Under the pieces are notes generated by a model. The model had not been told where the DNA came from and searched no databases. It saw only the letters and a list, made by a program, of their open reading frames with translations. A stretch of 64,000 nucleotides of DNA, from positions 433,501 through 497,500 of the forward strand of contig NC_083383.1 in the NCBI RefSeq assembly GCF_031755915.1, in the 5' to 3' direction. Both the position numbers and the translations under genes were made by a program. Source of the DNA: Ziziphus jujuba. Lineage: Eukaryota > Streptophyta > Magnoliopsida > Rosales > Rhamnaceae. Below, one piece after another: positions 34,119 to 44,876 of this stretch (position 1 is its first letter; every line of letters starts with the position of its first letter).

Positions 34119-35312
34119 TTACGGCGAATATGGTGGAGTAACTTCATGTATTATGCCATGTTGAGCATCATACTCTCCAAATGGAGTAACATACTCCCGA
34201 GCTTGATCAGTTCTGATCACTTTATTTTTCTGGGTGAGTTGATTCTCAACTTCCATTTTATAGAGAATAATTTTCTCTATAGCCTCTTCTTTGCTCTTTA
34301 ACAAGTATACATAGCAATATTTCGTGCGATCATCAATAAAAGTGATAAAATACTTATTACCACCTCTAGACGGTGCAAATTTTAAATCACATACATCAGT
34401 ATGTATTAAATCCAAAGGTTCATTATTTCTTTCAATTGTTTGATGTGATAGTCTCGTTAATTTTGCCTCTGCACAAGTTTCACATTTATGTTTGGTATCA
34501 ATATCAAACCTAGGAATATGATTCAAGTTAATTAACCTCCGCAGAGAATTATAATTAACATGACCTAGTCTACCATGCCACAAAATGGAAGACTCAAGCA
34601 AGTAAACAGAAGAAGTACTAGCTTTGTTATTAATATTCTTTGGCATTACAATCATTACATTCAATTTGAACATACCATTGACTACATAGTCCTTTTCCAC
34701 AAACATCCCATACTTGGACAAGATAACCTTGTCTGACTCAAACATTAAGCGAAAACCATGTTTGCTTAGCAACGATCCAGACTCCAAATTCTTATGAATA
34801 TCTGGAACATATGGTACATTATTAAAAGTCAGATCCTTCCCAGAGGTCATCTTCAAAACAATCATGCCCTCCCCTTGGATTTCTGAATAGGCAGAGTTAC
34901 CCATGAACAACTTCACCCCATTTGCCTTTGGTTCGAAGGAGGTGAACATGCTTCCATCTGCACACACGTGGTGGGTTGCACCTGTATCTATCCACCACTC
35001 TCTTGGGTTAGAACCCACTAGGTTCACCTCAGAGACAACAGTGCTTAGGTCAATCTCATTAACCTCTCTTATGATGTGCTCCATCATCATTGTCTCTATG
35101 TTCCTCTTTCTCTTCAGCAGTCTACAATCCACCGCTCTATGACCCATCTTGTCACAATTGAAACATTTCCCTTGGAACTTAGCCTTCTTAGAGATGCCTC
35201 CTTTAGGCCCCAACTTGGAACTCTTTCCAGGTTTCTTCTTATTCTTGGAGCTACTACCATTCACCACAACATTAGCCTTCACTCCAGCCTTCATGGATCT
35301 TCTTTCAAACAT
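34119..35312 (-). CDS. copia zinc knuckle, protease and integrase core (element 1)
   Basis: 397 residues. CCHC knuckle CFNCDKMGHRAVDC near residues 50-63; protease WWIDTGATHHVC near 105-116; pre-integrase LWHGRLGHVNYNSL and the HHCC finger ending KHKCETCAEAKLTRL; integrase core with HTDVCD, FITFIDDRTKYCYVYLL and RTDQAREY (a G to A change relative to the usual RGGEY). The stop at 34116-34118 falls before SNGVAERKNRTL, which is readable in frame beyond it. Nonfunctional as a whole polyprotein. Confidence 0.9.
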   Translation of the reverse strand: MFERRSMKAGVKANVVVNGSSSKNKKKPGKSSKLGPKGGISKKAKFQGKCFNCDKMGHRAVDCRLLKRKRNIETMMMEHIIREVNEIDLSTVVSEVNLVGSNPREWWIDTGATHHVCADGSMFTSFEPKANGVKLFMGNSAYSEIQGEGMIVLKMTSGKDLTFNNVPYVPDIHKNLESGSLLSKHGFRLMFESDKVILSKYGMFVEKDYVVNGMFKLNVMIVMPKNINNKASTSSVYLLESSILWHGRLGHVNYNSLRRLINLNHIPRFDIDTKHKCETCAEAKLTRLSHQTIERNNEPLDLIHTDVCDLKFAPSRGGNKYFITFIDDRTKYCYVYLLKSKEEAIEKIILYKMEVENQLTQKNKVIRTDQAREYVTPFGEYDAQHGIIHEVTPPYSP

Positions 35313-35414
35313 CCTATTATCATCTTCTATTCGAAACTCCCTCCATGTCCATTTCCTTTCTCTTGTGTTTAAGATAATTTCTGAAGTCTCCCCAACTAGG
35401 ACGCAGCTTCTTAA

Positions 35415-35804
35415 TCATTGCAGCAACTTGAAAGGCTTCATTAATGAACATCCCTTCAACAAGAAGTTCTTAAATCTGCCTAACATAAACTTTCCGGACC
35501 CTACGTTCTCAGTCTTGTGCTTCCATTCCAAAGTTTCCCACAACTCTTTTGCTGAATTCGTGCCACAGTACATTCCATACAAGGCATTAGATAGGCCATT
35601 CAGGACATAATTCTGACCTAAATAATCGTAATTCTTCCACACATCCACCGCCATCAGAGGCTCCTTATCACTCTTATCATCACTTGGTGGTGCATCCTCA
35701 GTTAGGAACCTCGTAAGGCCCAAAGTAGTCAAGTATAACAGCATTCTTTGCTCAACGCGTGGTGCCGTGGATGGCCGACATGTGGCATAAGTCGGATCCG
35801 ACAC
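35415..35804 (-). pseudogene. chimeric frame: minisatellite fused to truncated copia gag (element 1)
   Basis: The first 20 or so residues come from the leader minisatellite. The rest is copia gag from LLYLTTLGLTRFLTEDAPPS on. Element 2 shows that about 40 gag codons plus roughly 200 bp of leader are missing at the junction near 35750. The gag end is also shortened: FKN joins FLLKG with about 16 codons lost relative to element 2 (43180-43240). The ATG at 35804 is therefore not an original start. Confidence 0.75.
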
Positions 35805-35947
35805 GTGGCCCCCTCAAAGGTCGCCACATGGCACTACGGATGAATGAAATGTGGCTCGCCACTGTGCGACACATGGCTTCACCATGGTGTGCCATATGTC
35901 ATTGTTTTGTCCCTCCATGTGGCACTCTCTTGCAGCGACATATGGCA
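35775..35947 (-). repeat. 23-bp minisatellite with CACRTG cores in the copia leader (element 1)
   Basis: Six-base cores of CACATG/CATGTG/CACGTG/CATATG type start at 35779, 35802, 35825, 35848, 35870, 35893, 35916 and 35939: steps of 22-23 bp. Same structure as 42270-42575 in element 2, here with 8 units. Confidence 0.85.
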
Positions 35948-36719
35948 TGCCCAATCGGGTTGAATTTCCTTGGGCCTAGGTCTGGATGGGGCTTGGGCTT
36001 GGGCTGAACAGTAATCTGTTCTAACCATGGGTTAAGCTTTAGAACTGGGCCAGGTCCATCAGAATTTAAAATTCAGGCCCACTAACCTAGAAACCTATCC
36101 AAACCTGTTTTTCTAACCCGTTAACCCAAATTTCGACCCGTCTTCAACCTCCAACCGGGTTTTTTCGACCCGGTTCACCATTTTTCATCTATTTTCACTA
36201 TTCCGGTGACCAAAAAATACCAAAATGTTTAGAAATTCATGGATAATTAAATTTTGGGAAAATTTTTGATTTAAAACAAACATGATGAATTGTCCAAGAA
36301 TTTTAAACCATGGGAGAAAAGAAATATTTTGATTCCATACCCAATAATAATAAAGAGACCATATCATGGGCATGTATATGTTATAGAGCTATTTATATAC
36401 ATTTTAATAAAATAAAACCAAAAATTATAGCATGCCCATCACACAATCTATACGGGTTTGGAAGCCAAAACCTTTTCTTTTCTTTTCTTTTATTTTTTTC
36501 CTTTCAACCGAACAGACACAAAGCAAAAATAAATCATGGCATGTCATTTTATGGGAATAAAATTTATAAAACAAACACAAAGAATAAACCCACAAAAATT
36601 CAAGCCATGGGAAAAATTCCTACAAAAACCATAGATCCAGTATATCTAAAAACAACCATCCACACATATATAAACATATATAAATGTATTATCTTAAGAT
36701 TGTAAAAAAACAAATATTA
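35948..36719 (-). other. copia element 1 leader, 5' part
   Basis: 35950-36250 matches 41960-42240 of element 2 inverted (GGGTTGAATTTCCTTGGGCC side and the GACCCGGTTCACC side). 36250-36719 is AT-rich leader next to the LTR. No gene. Confidence 0.75.
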
Positions 36720-36869
36720 TGGGAATATAATATATGTGTATATAAATGTGGATCTACAAATGTAAACAAAATTTAAAAAAATTAATAAAATAAAATTAAG
36801 AACCTGAATGTCCTTAGCTTTAATCTGCTGGTTGAAAAATGATCTGAGGCTTATATGGTACCATAGTTT
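36720..36869 (-). repeat. copia element 1 right LTR, truncated to 150 bp
   Basis: Starts with TGGGAATATAATATATGTG as the left LTR does and follows it to GGTACCATAGTTT. At 36870 sequence switches to topoisomerase I coding sequence. About 370 bp of LTR, and the exons that should stand between residues near KVVVRK and GKNHVIQ, are gone. Confidence 0.85.
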
Positions 36870-39800
36870 GGGAAGAACCATGTAATTCAGAAATTCGACT
36901 CCTGTGACTTCACCCCAATATATGACTGGCATCAAAATGAAAAGGAGAAGAAGAAACAAATGAGTTCAGAGGTTGGTTGATGTTGCCATATCTTTTCAAG
37001 GTTTGACATTAACGGAATTTTAACGTCATTATAAGACCAAACCTCCCTTCAACACCGTCTTTTTTTCTTCTCTTCATTTTCTACATTTTTTAAATACATT
37101 TTCTTATACTTATTTGGGAAGGACCGTTATGTTAAGAATGACACACTGGACACTCTTATAAATGGTGTATGATTGTTATTATGAATTTATGATGCTTGTG
37201 AGATCTTTACATAAGTTTGATCAGTGACATGGTAATGTTGAGGTTTCTATATGCCTTCATTCGTTATCCATGGTGGTTCACCATTCATCTCTAAGCTATG
37301 TATAAAGTACTATTACTTTTTTCTACTAAGGTACATACTAGATCAAACTTATAACTATAGCTTTATGTTTTGTGTTGTTGACTTAGGCATTGTGTTGATG
37401 CAGGAGAAGAAGACATTGAGGGAAAAGAAATTGAAACAAGAGGAGAAGTATATGTGGGCTGTTGTTGATGGTGTAAAGAGAAGGTGGTCATCTCTACATT
37501 TGACTCTTTTAGGGAGGGTGTTGTGTTGTTAACTTAGGCATTCTGTTGATGCAGGAGAAGAAGACCTTAAGGGAAGAGAAATTAAAACAAGAGGAGAAGT
37601 GTATGTGGGCTGTTATTGATGGTGTAAAAGAGAAGGTGGTCATCTCTACATTTGACTCTTTTAGGGAGGGTGTGGGTCATGGTTTGAGGATTTATAGGTA
37701 TTATTCCTTGTTTATCATTCTATAAAGTCTATACTATCTATTTTTCTCTCTGTCTTGATCTCACGATTATAAATAAGGGAAAGTATATATTCATAGACCT
37801 TCCTTTGTATTTGACATAATTACGAAAAGCCACTGGTGTTTTGAAAAGTTGTCTCTTGGTTCTTAGACCTTTCTAATTTTATCATTTAAAACCAATTGTA
37901 GTTGGCAATAATGGAACCAATTGATGAATTTTGAAACTATCAGGGAAAACAGGTGGTGGCTTCTTATATTTATGCAAACTAAGGGGAGGTCTGTGAAATT
38001 ATCCTTATAAATATTTATTTGGTTGCTATTTGGATCCTTCTCTGTCTGGGTTAATCTTGTATTTGAAACAGCTTGAGGAGTTAGAAATGCACACATACCA
38101 TGTACAAACTGGATGGAAAACATCTATCATGCATGTGGTTGTGACATTTATCTGTTAACTTTCATTTAAAGAAACACTACAGGTTTTTTACTATACACGT
38201 TGCATTGTAGTTTTGAAATTGGATTTTATCTTTTTTATGATGTGTTTCTTATTTGGATTCTTGGGGTTTGTTTCTCCTTGTTCAAATGTATGTGTAGGAA
38301 AGGTTAAAAGATAGCAATTCAAAATCAAAATCATGTTAGAATCTAATAACTGCATACCTGTCACTGAAATATGGGGTAAAGTGTTGTCTAAATTTAAAGA
38401 TATTGATGATTTACTGTGATGCATATATTGGCGTCTTGCATTTTTCTAATCTCTGGAATGATCCAATCAATTCAAAAGAATTCAAGTACATGTTTCTGGC
38501 AGCTAGTAGTTCCTTGAAAGGACAAAGTGATAAGAAGAAATATGAGAAAGCAAGGATGCTAAAGGTTCTTAGCCAAAAAGTTTCCATAAGCTTGCTCATT
38601 ATCTTATTTGATTAGTCAAGTGTTGCTCCTTTTCTTATTGTTAAATCTTGGATATTTTGAGCAAAGGAATACATAAAAAACATTGAGGCAGCATACACTA
38701 AGAATTTTACTAGCAAAGATGTCACAAAGAGACAAATAGCAGTTGCTACCTATCTTATTGATAAACTTGCTCTGAGGGCTGGCAATGAGAAGGTATAAAT
38801 GATTTTTAACCTATTCTTTTTTGCCCAAAAAAAAAAACAAAAGCAAAAAAAAGAAAGGCATGTTGTGTGCAGATGTAACTCAAAGGACAAATGACAGAGA
38901 TGCATAACTTTTTTAGAAAGAAAATTGTGTAGCTGACCTATAATAGTAGGTTTCTAGAAGCTGTTGAAACTTATCTCAATGTGGAGAAAAATACTTATGT
39001 ATAGACTTGTATTGTCATGGTAGAAGGTGTGGATAACAACCTGACAAGCAATACTGTATCATTCAATACAAGTTCTCTGCAATTTAGTTTAGATTTTCAA
39101 TGCAAGAAATTAATTATAAATGTTTGTAATTAACAATCACCAACATTTTACTATTCTACTATTTTATTTGTAATTTAGTTTATGTATTAGTCGTCTATTT
39201 ATTGCCTTAGAGATTTTAAAATATACTTTATAAATAAGAAATAAAGTTAACAATTCAATCCTTATACGATGATTTGGTATCTATACATTCTATTAGTCTA
39301 CAGCCAACCTGATATGCGATCTTCATTGGATTTTATCGATCTATGAATTATAGGTATACCTTGTCCCCTAAGCTTAAAGCTCAGTTGTGAACAGGTAGGT
39401 TGAAGTCACATAAGGGGATGATCTTGAAGTTAAATGAGTTTTAATGATGACATGATTTTGGATCCAAACTTTAAATATTGATCAAAATATGCGGTAAGAG
39501 TTGTAATTCTTATTTAACCTTGTTACATGAAAGGGTTTTGGATTTTGCATTTAAGTCTGACATAGTGCAAATGACATTTCTAATTTTGTGTGGGACTCGG
39601 CTGATTAACGAAGGGGTGTGTGTAAAAGTTTGCAATTTAGGCTTCCTGTAGTAAATATTTCTGTTCTTATCTGGTTATTGATTGTGCAGCTTTCATTTAC
39701 TCCAATTTTTTGTCAAAGTTGCCTAAAATTTCTGGTACCTCTGTGCAGTCTTGGTTTGCAATTTGCTGAAGGTATTTTTGACGTTATTGGTTGTCCTCAT

Positions 39801-40928
39801 ATAGGATGATGACGAAGCTGATACTATTGGTTTTTGTACACTAAAAGTAGAGAATGTAAAAGCAATTGGCCTAAACATGTTGGAAGTATGATTTTTCAAG
39901 TTTGTTGAAATTTATGAACTATCACAGCCTGTTTAATGTCTTGGTTACACCAGTATTAACCAGTTTATTTCTCTTTTACAAATTCAATTTAACTTCCTTG
40001 GTAAAGACTTAATCAGATACGAAAATATTGTTGAAGTTGAGCTTCCTGTTTATATGGCAATAATGCAGTTCCAAGCTGGTGAATACACTTAATAAATTCC
40101 CTACTTTGGGATATATCATTTGAATCTGAAAACAAGGTGTAGAATGGCTTTTCTATTTATTTCAGGGAAACAAGGCAGTGATGATCTCTTTGACAAGCTG
40201 GATACAGGTAAACTGAATGCACATCTAAAGGAACTCATGCCTAGCCTTACAGCAAAAGTTTTTCATACATATAATGCATCTATAACGTTGGATGATATGG
40301 TAAGTTTGTGTGTTCTATGCAGTCCTCAGGTTATTTTTATGTATATACACTATAGATGTATATATATATATTATAAATGCTTAATCAGTCTTTTTTCAGA
40401 AAAAAAAAAATTCTCATTTACTTAATCTTTTATTCTTTTGGGTAAACCTAATGCCAGTTGAATAGGGAAACTCAAGATGGGGATATTACAAAAAGAAATT
40501 ACTATGAGCATGCTAACAAAAAGGTGATGACAGTTTCTCTGGTAAAATTTAACCTTTCTCAAGTCCTTAGGCTCTAATATAAATTTTGGGATTTCCATTG
40601 CAGGTTGCTATCATCTGCAATCATCAGCATACTATATCCAAATCTCACAATGCACAAATGTCAAGGTTAATGGAGAAACTTGGTGAACTTCAGGTAGTGG
40701 TCATACCTATAACATTATAGGAAGTTTTTCCCCTTCATAAACTATATAAAAAGAAATATTCTTTGGATTGTGATGGCCAAAAATTTTTCTACTCATTCAC
40801 AGAACTGACATAATCATTTTTGTTAGGATGTAAAGAGAGCTAAAAATAAACCTGGTCAGGGCAAAGAAAGGAAAGCCTCCATTATAGGATGCTCATGAAA
40901 AGCGAAAGAGAAACTTAACCCCTGAAGC
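36870..40928 (+). pseudogene. TOP1: DNA topoisomerase I, central and C-terminal exons (dead)
   Basis: Exon remnants read like plant TOP1: 36870-36971 (GKNHVIQ...CDFTPIYDWHQ), 37404-37470 with a repeat at 37554-37620 (KLKQEEKYMWAVVDGV), 38443-38564 (NDPINSKEFKYMFLAASSSL), 38667-38792 (TSKDVTKRQIAVATYLIDKL), 39805-39885 (DDDEADTIGFCTLKVENVKA), about 39983-40078, 40166-40299 (DDLFDKLDTGKLNAHLKELM), 40458-40523, 40604-40693 (VAIICNHQHTISKSH) and 40827-40928. Most keep GT/AG splice sites, so this was a genomic copy, not a retrocopy. Stops (for example 38419 region and in 40827-40928), the missing core exons and the lost tyrosine exon show it is dead. Confidence 0.9.
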
Positions 40929-40991
40929 GTAATGTTACTTATTTACTACTTTTTTTCTTTTTCTTTTTTCTTTTTTTTTTCCATTATAAAT

Positions 40992-41519
40992 TGTAACATT
41001 TGAAACGGTCTTTTAATTTTGAATGATTTGAGTGACTGGCGTTAGTGGGGAATAAATCGGCCTTAATGTATTTGAATCGTTTTGAATGTGGCCTTTGACT
41101 TTCCTACGTGGGTTTTTGGAAAAGGAAAAATAGAGAATAGTGACTTGTACTCCTTTTTTTACGTTCATTTTTTGTAAACAGAGAGAAAAAATTCATTTTT
41201 CTGCATATTTTGGTTAGTGAGTGTGGTAAAGATTAGGTACACTAAAAGTTCGAGGAAAGCTTCGGTGGTGCTGTGTCTAGAAGCTTTGTAATCTATTGTA
41301 TCCTGGGAGACTGCCGTCAAAAAACACCCACACCAGTGGGACGGAAATCGTCTTAAGGACACTGTAGTACCACACAAGCCTCGGATAATTTGTCCAACCA
41401 GCAGATTACCAAAATAAAGGAGATACAGGTTCTCAATAATTTGTTTTATTTATTTCCTGTATTTGTTTAATTGTTATTCCACATATATATACACATATAT
41501 TTACACATTGTTTCCAACA
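40992..41519 (+). repeat. copia element 2 left LTR
   Basis: 528 bp, TG...CA. It contains a TATA-like AATAAATCGG region near 41050 and the CACCAGTGGGACGG segment that the right LTR lacks. Confidence 0.9.
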
Positions 41520-42269
41520 ATCTTAAGACTAGTCCTTTTCCGAAAATATATGTATATATATAAGTGGATGATTTATCTGTGTTTGTGTTGATGAAAATAA
41601 ATATATATTTATTTTTTGCTTTTAAACCCGTATACATCTAAGTGATCTTTCTTGTTTAAAATAATTTATTTTGTTAACTTTTGTGGGTTGTATCGGGTTT
41701 GATAAGGAAAATAAAAATATATTGCCAGTGGATTTAATTTTGTGGGTATATAATTTTTTGGTTGTTTATAAAAATTTTGTTCCCACATAAAATTTTATTC
41801 CCACAAAATTTTCTTGCCTTGGGTTTTGTTTTATTTGTGTCTATTTCGATATTGGAAAGGGTAAAAGAAAAAAAAAATGGTTTTCCCATGGGTTTAAAAT
41901 TCTTGGGTAATTGTTTATTTTGTTTGAAATCAAAATTTTTTTTTTTAAAAATTGAATTACCCAAGAATTTCTAAATATTTTGGTACTTTTTCGGTATTTT
42001 TTGGGTCACCGGAACAGTAACAATGGGAGAAAAATTGAAACTGGGTCAAAAAAACATGGTTGGAGGTTGAAGAAGGGTCGAAAAACGGATTAACGGGTCG
42101 AAAAAAAAGGTCTGGATAGGTTTCTGGGTCAGTGGGCCTGAATTTTAAATTCTGATGGACCTGGCCCAGTTCCAAAGCCCAGCTCGTGGTTAGAACAGGT
42201 TACTGTTCAGCCCAAGACCGAGCCCAGTCTAGAAAAAGGCCCAAAGAAATTTGGCCCGATTGGACACGC
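41520..42269 (+). other. copia element 2 leader, 5' part
   Basis: Begins ATCTTAAGACTAG right after the LTR; a related ATCTTAAGA lies at the same place in element 1 (36693-36701, inverted). This is not the common tRNA-Met primer site, and I cannot name the primer tRNA. The rest is non-coding, with GGGTCGAAAAA-rich sequence around 42040-42110. Confidence 0.7.
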
Positions 42270-42580
42270 CACGTATCACTGAAAGAGAGCACCACGTGTC
42301 GAGACGAAACGACGACACATGGCTCATCGTGGCAAGGCCACATGTCAAACATTGGTGAAGCCACGTGTCGGTCGTCCACATCTCCACATGTCGGCTTCTG
42401 AGGGAGCCACATGTCGAACTTTGCTAGTGCCACATGTCGACCTCTTATAGGTGACACATGTCATGTCTAGTAAGCCACGTGTCGTGCTAAGGATGATCCA
42501 CATGTCGACCTGTGGCAGATGACACATGGCCGTCGGAGAGTGTGACATGTGGCAGTCTCCCGGGGTGACACATGGCAGTG
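42265..42580 (+). repeat. 23-bp minisatellite with CACRTG cores in the copia leader (element 2)
   Basis: Cores start at 42270, 42293, 42316, 42339, 42362, 42385, 42408, 42431, 42455, 42476, 42499, 42523, 42546 (reversed) and 42569: 14 units at 21-24 bp, mostly exactly 23. Consensus around the core is GCCACATGTCG; four cores are CACGT-type, including CCACGTGTC, a G-box/ABRE-like word. One more palindromic TCACGTGA follows at 42598. Confidence 0.92.
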
Positions 42581-42767
42581 AACAGTGACATGAACAGTCA
42601 CGTGAACAGTAATTTTGTGGGTGTATACAGTAATTTTTATGGGTGTATATAGAAACCCTAAAAAAAACACATTTTTATGTATTTTCCTTTTGAAAATTGG
42701 TTTAAATTAGTTTGTTGAGATAGAAAATAACAACTAATTGATTTCTGTTTTTTGTGATCATACAGAA

Positions 42768-43625
42768 ATGGCTAGTGGAGATGTACTTGCTGCACAAGTG
42801 CCTTCGTAGACTGCTGTTTTTCAAGTGCCTCCACCTGCAAGTCATGCAGAAAGACTAGAGAAGTTCGATGAGGCTAATTTCAGGAGGTGGCAGGGGAAAA
42901 TGCTGTTCTACTTTACTACTTTGAGACTTGCGAGGTTCCTAACTGAGGATGCACCACCAAGTGATGAAGAGAGTGACAAAGAAACATTGATGGCAGTGAA
43001 TGCATGGAAGAATTCCGATTACTTATATTGAAATTATGTCCTGAATGGCCTATTCGATGCCTTGTATGGAGTGTATTGTTGCACGAATTCAGCAAAAGGG
43101 CTGTGGGAAACTTTGGACCGAAAGTACAAAACTGAAAATGCTGAGTTCGGAAAGTTTGTTATAGGCCGTTTCTTGAACCACATGATGGTAGATACCAAGC
43201 CCTTGATAAGTCAAATGCATGAGCTGTAAGTGCTCATCCAAGAACTTCTTACTGAAGGGATGGTCATTAATGAAGCCTTTCAAGTTGTTGCAATGATTGA
43301 GAAGCTGTCTTCTAGTTGGGGAGACTTTAGAAATTATCTCAAGGACAAGAGAAAGGATATGGACATGGAGGCTCTTATTGGAAAGCTTCAAATTGAAGAT
43401 GACAATAAGAGGTCTGATAGAAGATTCATGAAGGCCGAAATGAAGGCAAATGTTATGGAGCATGGAAGTAGCTCCAAGAACAAGAAGAAACCTGGAAAGA
43501 ATTCCAAGGTGGGGCTAAAGGAGGCATCTCCAAGAAGGCCAAGTTCCAAAGGAAATGTTTCAATTGTGACAAGATGGGTCACAGAGCGGTGGATTGTAGA
43601 CTTCCGAAGAGAAAGAGGAACATAG
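42768..43625 (+). pseudogene. copia gag (element 2), with stops and a frameshift
   Basis: Starts at ATG 42768 (MASGDVLAAQVPS), right after ATACAG, which could be a leader-intron acceptor. Gag core: EKFDEANFRRWQGKMLFYFT, LTEDAPPSDEESDKE, NYVLNGLFDALYGVYC, then from 43230 LLTEGMVINEAFQVVAMIEK and SSSWGDFRNYLK. Stops at about 42808, 43029 and 43227. The basic linker before the knuckle shifts frame near 43510. Confidence 0.85.
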
Positions 43626-44311
43626 AGACAATGATGATGGAGTATATCACAAGAGAGGTTGATGAGATTGACCTAAGCACTGTTGTCTCTGAGGTGAACC
43701 TAGTGGGTTCTAACCCAAGAGAGTGGTGGATAGATACAGGTGCAACCTGCCACGTGTGTGCAAATGGAAGCATGTTCACCTCCTTCGAACCAAAGGCAAA
43801 TGGGGTGAAGTTGTTCATGGGTAACTCTGCCTATTCAGAAATCCAATGGGAGGGCAAGATTGTCTTGAAGATGACCTCTGGGAAGGATCTAACTCTTAAT
43901 AATGTATTGTATGTTCCAGATATTCGTAAGAATTTGATGTCTGGATCGTTGCTAAGCATGCATGGTTTTCGCTTAGTGTTTAAGTCAGACAAGGTTATCT
44001 TGTCCAAGTATGGGATGTTTGTGGGAAAGGGCTATATAGTCAATGGTATTTTCAAATTGAATGTAATGACTGTAATGCCAAAGAATATTAATAATAAAGC
44101 TAGTACTTCTTCCATTTACTTGCTTGAGTCTTCCATTTTGTGGCATGATAGACTAGGTCATGTTAATTATAATTCTCTACGGAGGTTAATTAACTTGAAT
44201 CATATTCCCAGGTTTGACATTGATACCAAACATAAATGTGAAACTTGTGTAGAGGCAAAATTAACGAGATTGTCATATCAAACAATTGAAAGAAATAGAT
44301 TTAATACATAG
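43574..44311 (+). CDS. copia zinc knuckle (end), protease and pre-integrase (element 2)
   Basis: 245 codons open. GHRAVDCR closes the knuckle; protease WWIDTGATCHVC near residues 50-61; pre-integrase SILWHDRLGHVNYNSLRRL and CETCVEAKLTRLSYQT. After IERN about 23 bp are missing relative to element 1, which removes the HTDVC segment with the first integrase aspartate and shifts the frame into a stop. Confidence 0.88.
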   Translation: MGHRAVDCRLPKRKRNIETMMMEYITREVDEIDLSTVVSEVNLVGSNPREWWIDTGATCHVCANGSMFTSFEPKANGVKLFMGNSAYSEIQWEGKIVLKMTSGKDLTLNNVLYVPDIRKNLMSGSLLSMHGFRLVFKSDKVILSKYGMFVGKGYIVNGIFKLNVMTVMPKNINNKASTSSIYLLESSILWHDRLGHVNYNSLRRLINLNHIPRFDIDTKHKCETCVEAKLTRLSYQTIERNRFNT

Positions 44312-44876
44312 ATTTAAAGTTTGCATCGACTAGAGGTGGTAATAAGTACTTTATCATCTTTATTGATGATAGCATGAAATATTTCTATGTATACTTGCTT
44401 AAGAGCAAGGATAAGGCTATAGAGAAATTTATTCTCTATAAAACAGAAGTTGAAAATCAACTCACCCGAAAAATTAAAATGATCAGAAATGATCGTGGTG
44501 GGGAATATGTAAGTCCATTTGGAGAGTATTGTGCATAACATGGCATAATAAATGAAGTAACTCCACCATATTCACCACAATCAAATGGTGTGGCTGAACG
44601 GAAAAATAGAACTTTGAAAGAAATGATGAATGTAATGCTGATAAGTTCTGGAGTACCTCAGAACTTGTGGGGGAAGTTGTTTGGTTGGCAAACGACCTTT
44701 TAAATAAGGTTTCCCGAAAGGACCAAGTAAAGATACCCTATGAATTATGGAAAGGAAGACAACCTTCCTATAATTACTTACGAGTGTGGGGGTATCTAGC
44801 TAAAGTTGTTGTACCCACTCCGAAGAGAGTGAAGATAGGTCCTAAAACAGTTGATTGAATTTTCATAGGATATGCA
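44312..44876 (+). pseudogene. copia integrase remnants (element 2)
   Basis: Degenerate frames contain the core (FIDDS-like, NDRGGEYVSPFGEY, SNGVAERKNRTLKEMMN) and 44667-44858 gives NDLLNKVSRKDQVKIPYELW to GPKTVD. At about 44873 IFIGYA jumps directly to the RT segment TRGFSAPRQEKK, so the integrase tail and first half of RT are deleted. Confidence 0.85.

Larger units (their letters stand above)
30970..36869 (-). mobile_element. Ty1/copia element 1 (minus), inserted in the TOP1 remnant
   Basis: The left LTR is 30970-31492 (523 bp, TGGG...TACA on the plus strand, equal to TG...CA on the element strand). A polypurine tract follows at 31493-31500 (TGGGGGAT on the minus strand). The right LTR, 36720-36869, is cut after 150 bp and fused directly to a topoisomerase I exon. 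Between them, right to left: leader with minisatellite, shortened gag, zinc knuckle-protease-integrase (34119-35312), broken integrase C-terminus (33675-34016), RT-RNase H (32267-33280). Same family as element 2. Confidence 0.9.

Noticed and set aside
36870..40928. Functional TOP1 with long introns
   Set aside because: Missing core exons, stops in exons, and loss of the tyrosine exon make function impossible.
42265..42580. Short regularly spaced repeats suggesting CRISPR-like spacers
   Set aside because: The 23-bp units are contiguous and share sequence beyond the core; they lie in a copia leader.
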